DNA from: Paenibacillaceae bacterium UBA6304
Lineage (GTDB): Bacteria; Bacillota; Bacilli; Paenibacillales; Paenibacillaceae
Direction of reading: 5' to 3'
Assembly (NCBI GenBank): GCA_002439285.1
Contig: DJTQ01000362.1
Span: forward strand, 1-9,348
Length of the DNA stretch: 9,348 nt
Made by a program: the position numbers and the translations under genes. Numbering within the stretch: the stretch's first letter is position 1; every line of letters starts with the position of its first letter. The notes under the pieces were generated by a model. It saw only the letters and a list, made by a program, of their open reading frames with translations. It searched no databases and was not told the origin of the DNA. Shown here in pieces: positions 7,103 to 9,348 of this stretch.

Positions 7103-8704
7103 ATGTTAGGACTTGCTTCCAAATGGATCGGCCTTGCCATCGAGCATTCCGGAATTCGCTACATCAAACTTAAAAATAATAAACCCGGTCAGATCGAGCG
7201 AAAGGGGTACCTCCCGCTTCGCCCAGGCATGATCGTCGAGAATCAAATTGCCGATGTGGAGGACTTTCGCGGAGAGTTGGGTGAATGGATCCGGCAGGAG
7301 GGCTTGAAGGGTCACAGCGTTTCGCTCTCGATTCCTCCTTCGCAAATCATTATCCGTAAACTATCGATTCCAAGTACGAACTCCAAGCAAGTGGAACAAC
7401 TTGTCGGTCTGGAGGTAGAGACCTCCTTGCATCTACCCTTTGAGAATCCGGTATTCGATTATTTGGAAATCGGCAAGGATGAGGAAAGTACCCAGTTGCT
7501 CGTATTTGCCGCTCCCCGACGCCTGATCGAAATTTATACGGAAATATTGGAGGACTGCGGGCTTAAAGTCCGTACGGTAGAAATCTCAGCAACGGCGTTA
7601 GCCCGCCTGTTTACGATCGACGACAGAGAGTCGTTTTCGGAAACGATGTTGGTTCATCTGGATCGGAATCTATTGGATTTATATCTGTTCCATAACGGTC
7701 ATCCGGTATTTTTGCGGGCCATGGATTTGAATGACCGGTTTCAGAGCAGGGCTGCAGAAGCTAATACAGTTGAACGGCCGGATATTTTGTCACCGGAGCA
7801 GTTGGTTGAAATTACGGCCGAGATCTCCCGCATGCTGAGCTTTTATCAATACAGCTTGTACGAAGGGGCAAACCGGATTTCTGACATCGTGGTCACGGGA
7901 CCGGCGCATAGCCGGGGACAATTCGTGGCCGAACTCACTCAAGCGCTTCCCGACTTGAAAATCCGGGAGAGGGGATTCGAACGATATCCCGAAGAGCACG
8001 AACAGGCATCCGCTTTTGATGAGAGCATTAATGAATATCGCATTGCGCTGGGTGCCGTTTTACGGGAAAAAGGCGGCTTTTCCATCGACTTGCTGCCTCG
8101 AGAGGATCGCGAAACCCGGATTTTTCCTTATGTGGCCATTGGGTTAATGTGTCTCTGGGTGATTGGAGCGGTCGTGCTTGGATTCTCTTATATGCAAAAT
8201 AAGAATGAGGCAAAGGAACTGGCGGAGGGCATTCAGTACGCGCAGGATATGGGAACCATTCTTGAAAAAGAATTAGCCAGTCTGGCCGCAAACCAAGGGA
8301 CTGGAGAATCCCCTCAACAGGTAATTAGCATGGTTAAACAATTTCGTGCGGACCCGGTCTCGGTATGGGATGCGCTGGATGACGCTTTGCCGGAGCAGGC
8401 GGTAATACGGGATATTAGCTATAATCAGAAGGCCGAAAATTCACTCATCATCGACTTTGTCAGCATGGAGGACGCATCAGCCTACCTGGAGAAGCTTAAA
8501 AGTCTCCCTTTTGCCCGATCCGCAGCCATCCACAATATCGCTCACGTATCCGTGGATATGGACGTGCTATCTGCTATGAGCGATTTGCCTAATAAAGTGT
8601 ACGAAGCCAAATTTGTAATCCATACGGGGGGGACTGACGCGGAAGCGGCAGATCCACAGGAAACGGAAACGGAGGAGGGGGGATCCAATGGAAACGTTGA
8701 ATAA
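7103..8704 (+). CDS. pilM: PilM-PilN fusion: pilus alignment protein joining an actin-like domain to a PilN membrane domain
   Basis: The 533-residue protein combines two T4P alignment components that are separate in most bacteria. Residues 1 to about 325 are PilM-like (actin/FtsA fold, cytoplasmic), opening WIGLAIEHSGIRYIKL. Residues 327-334 read SIDLLPRE, the counterpart of the INLLP motif that starts PilN and docks into PilM. A membrane span follows at about 340-364, then a probable coiled coil (about 366-405) and a PilN-like extracytoplasmic domain (about 415-516, from VWDALDDALP). The tail is acidic (ETETEEGG). No stop codon or frameshift separates the halves. The sites where PilM normally binds nucleotide are degenerate: LAIEHSG at 11-17 for the DIGSSSVK-type loop, HLDRN at 185-189 for DIGA, and TGPAHSRG at 265-272 for TGGGA. 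The 3' end overlaps pilO by 17 bases. A TTG start at 7097 would add two residues. Clostridioides difficile has, from memory, a comparable pilMN gene. Confidence 0.9.
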   Translation: MLGLASKWIGLAIEHSGIRYIKLKNNKPGQIERKGYLPLRPGMIVENQIADVEDFRGELGEWIRQEGLKGHSVSLSIPPSQIIIRKLSIPSTNSKQVEQLVGLEVETSLHLPFENPVFDYLEIGKDEESTQLLVFAAPRRLIEIYTEILEDCGLKVRTVEISATALARLFTIDDRESFSETMLVHLDRNLLDLYLFHNGHPVFLRAMDLNDRFQSRAAEANTVERPDILSPEQLVEITAEISRMLSFYQYSLYEGANRISDIVVTGPAHSRGQFVAELTQALPDLKIRERGFERYPEEHEQASAFDESINEYRIALGAVLREKGGFSIDLLPREDRETRIFPYVAIGLMCLWVIGAVVLGFSYMQNKNEAKELAEGIQYAQDMGTILEKELASLAANQGTGESPQQVISMVKQFRADPVSVWDALDDALPEQAVIRDISYNQKAENSLIIDFVSMEDASAYLEKLKSLPFARSAAIHNIAHVSVDMDVLSAMSDLPNKVYEAKFVIHTGGTDAEAADPQETETEEGGSNGNVE

Positions 8705-9269
8705 AAATCGGAACACGATTGTATTGGGAACGGTCCTTTTGTTTCTTGCCCTTCTGCTAGTTTTTGTTGCGGGAGTAAGACCGGTGACTGGAACGATCCG
8801 GGAACGAGGCGAGGAACTGGATCGGATTCAAGGCCAGAATCATGTCATCCAAGCTAAAATCGATGAATTGAAGAACTCGAAGCAAGAGGAAGAGCTGAAT
8901 TCTACCGAGCTTCAGGCATTGCTTCCCGGAAGTGATGACAGCGAACAGTTGCTGCTAGATCTAAGCCGCATCGACAAGGAGACGCAGGTTGAGTTGGTTA
9001 ATGCAGCATTCGCGAATGCCGACGGCAATCGGTTGCATTTACTGACGGGGAGTACCGAACCCATTTTTTCAGCGGTAAAAGAGACCTCCGTGAATGCCGT
9101 CGTATCGGGGACTTATGATGAAATTCGCCAGTGGCTGATAGAACTTCAGGAATTTGAGCGTTTGCTGACCGTCGACAGTTTCAGCTTTCAGCAGCCGTAT
9201 GAGTTCAAAGAGCCTGGGAGTCTGTTAACGGCGAATGTCACATTTACGGCATATTATCTTCCGGAATAG
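8688..9269 (+). CDS. pilO: PilO: type IV pilus inner-membrane alignment protein
   Basis: This bitopic protein pairs with PilN to build the alignment subcomplex around the PilC platform. Its 193 residues match the PilO family. It has a short cytoplasmic N-terminus, a membrane span at about 11-31 (TVLLFLALLLVFVAGV region), a coiled coil at about 35-68 (RERGEELDRIQGQ onward) and a ferredoxin-like domain at about 75-192. That domain includes VSGTYDEIRQWLIELQEFER, the usual PilO-type strand-helix. ATG 8688 lies inside the end of pilMN in another frame, 17 bases overlapping, and is preceded by a G-rich Shine-Dalgarno region at 8671-8683. This indicates translational coupling and roughly equal output of PilMN and PilO. 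Sequence alone is weakly conserved in this family, so gene order carries part of the call. Confidence 0.88.
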   Translation: METLNKNRNTIVLGTVLLFLALLLVFVAGVRPVTGTIRERGEELDRIQGQNHVIQAKIDELKNSKQEEELNSTELQALLPGSDDSEQLLLDLSRIDKETQVELVNAAFANADGNRLHLLTGSTEPIFSAVKETSVNAVVSGTYDEIRQWLIELQEFERLLTVDSFSFQQPYEFKEPGSLLTANVTFTAYYLPE

Positions 9270-9348
9270 TCAGCGCAATAGTTGTTCTATTTGAGTCGTT
9301 TTTTCTTATTAGACAATTTCTTGATACTTTTTGATCGAAGTTCCGTAT
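9270..9348. other. Non-coding end of window after pilO
   Basis: These 79 AT-rich bases show no open frame or convincing terminator. A weak AATAG/CTATT stem (9279-9293) precedes a T6 run (9299-9304) but is separated from it by several bases. TTGATA at 9321-9326 could be a -35 element for a gene beyond the edge, but its -10 would fall at the cut. Confidence 0.4.

Noticed and set aside
9279..9304. Rho-independent terminator after pilO
   Set aside because: The stem is only five AT-rich pairs and is not adjacent to the T6 run. The operon may continue beyond the window.

Overview
The window holds most of a type IV pilus (T4P) assembly locus from what looks like a monoderm Bacillota bacterium, probably close to Paenibacillus. 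This placement is an inference. It rests on strong AGGAGG-type ribosome binding sites, coding DNA of roughly 50-60% GC in the lines I counted, a PilB/PilT/PilC/PilD/PilM/PilN/PilO set, and a large exported protein of a kind I associate with Paenibacillus. No secretin (PilQ) or PilP is visible, which is expected if there is no outer membrane, although the locus may continue beyond the right edge.

Layout: bases 1-1538 (minus strand) are the first 512 codons of a long exported protein that runs off the left edge. It carries two copies of a Rossmann/glutamine-amidotransferase-like module separated by a beta-rich stretch, and its function is unknown. Bases 1539-1748 are a divergent, AT-rich intergenic region with promoter candidates for both directions. 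From 1749 to 9269 all genes are on the plus strand: pilB (extension ATPase with a tandem MshEN c-di-GMP-type N-terminus), pilT (retraction ATPase), pilC (inner-membrane platform), pilA (prepilin), pilD (prepilin peptidase), a fused pilM-pilN gene, and pilO. Bases 9270-9348 show no gene I can support.

How they work together: PilD cleaves and probably N-methylates the prepilin. PilB, acting on PilC, drives pilin polymerisation, and PilT drives depolymerisation. The PilMN fusion and PilO form the alignment subcomplex that links the cytoplasmic motors to the membrane. Gene spacing suggests one operon: a 16-base gap for pilB-pilT, a TGATG overlap for pilT-pilC, 15 bases or less between pilD and pilMN, and a 17-base overlap for pilMN-pilO. 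The operon is interrupted around pilA. A terminator-like hairpin overlaps the pilC stop codon, a -10-like TATACT follows it, and a 13-bp hairpin follows pilA. I read this as setting pilA expression apart from its neighbours.

The most notable points are the covalent PilM-PilN fusion combined with degenerate nucleotide-binding motifs in the PilM half, the perfect 24-5-24 MshEN repeat in PilB, the hairpin-bracketed pilin gene with an AT-rich variable region, and the duplicated module in the divergent exported protein.
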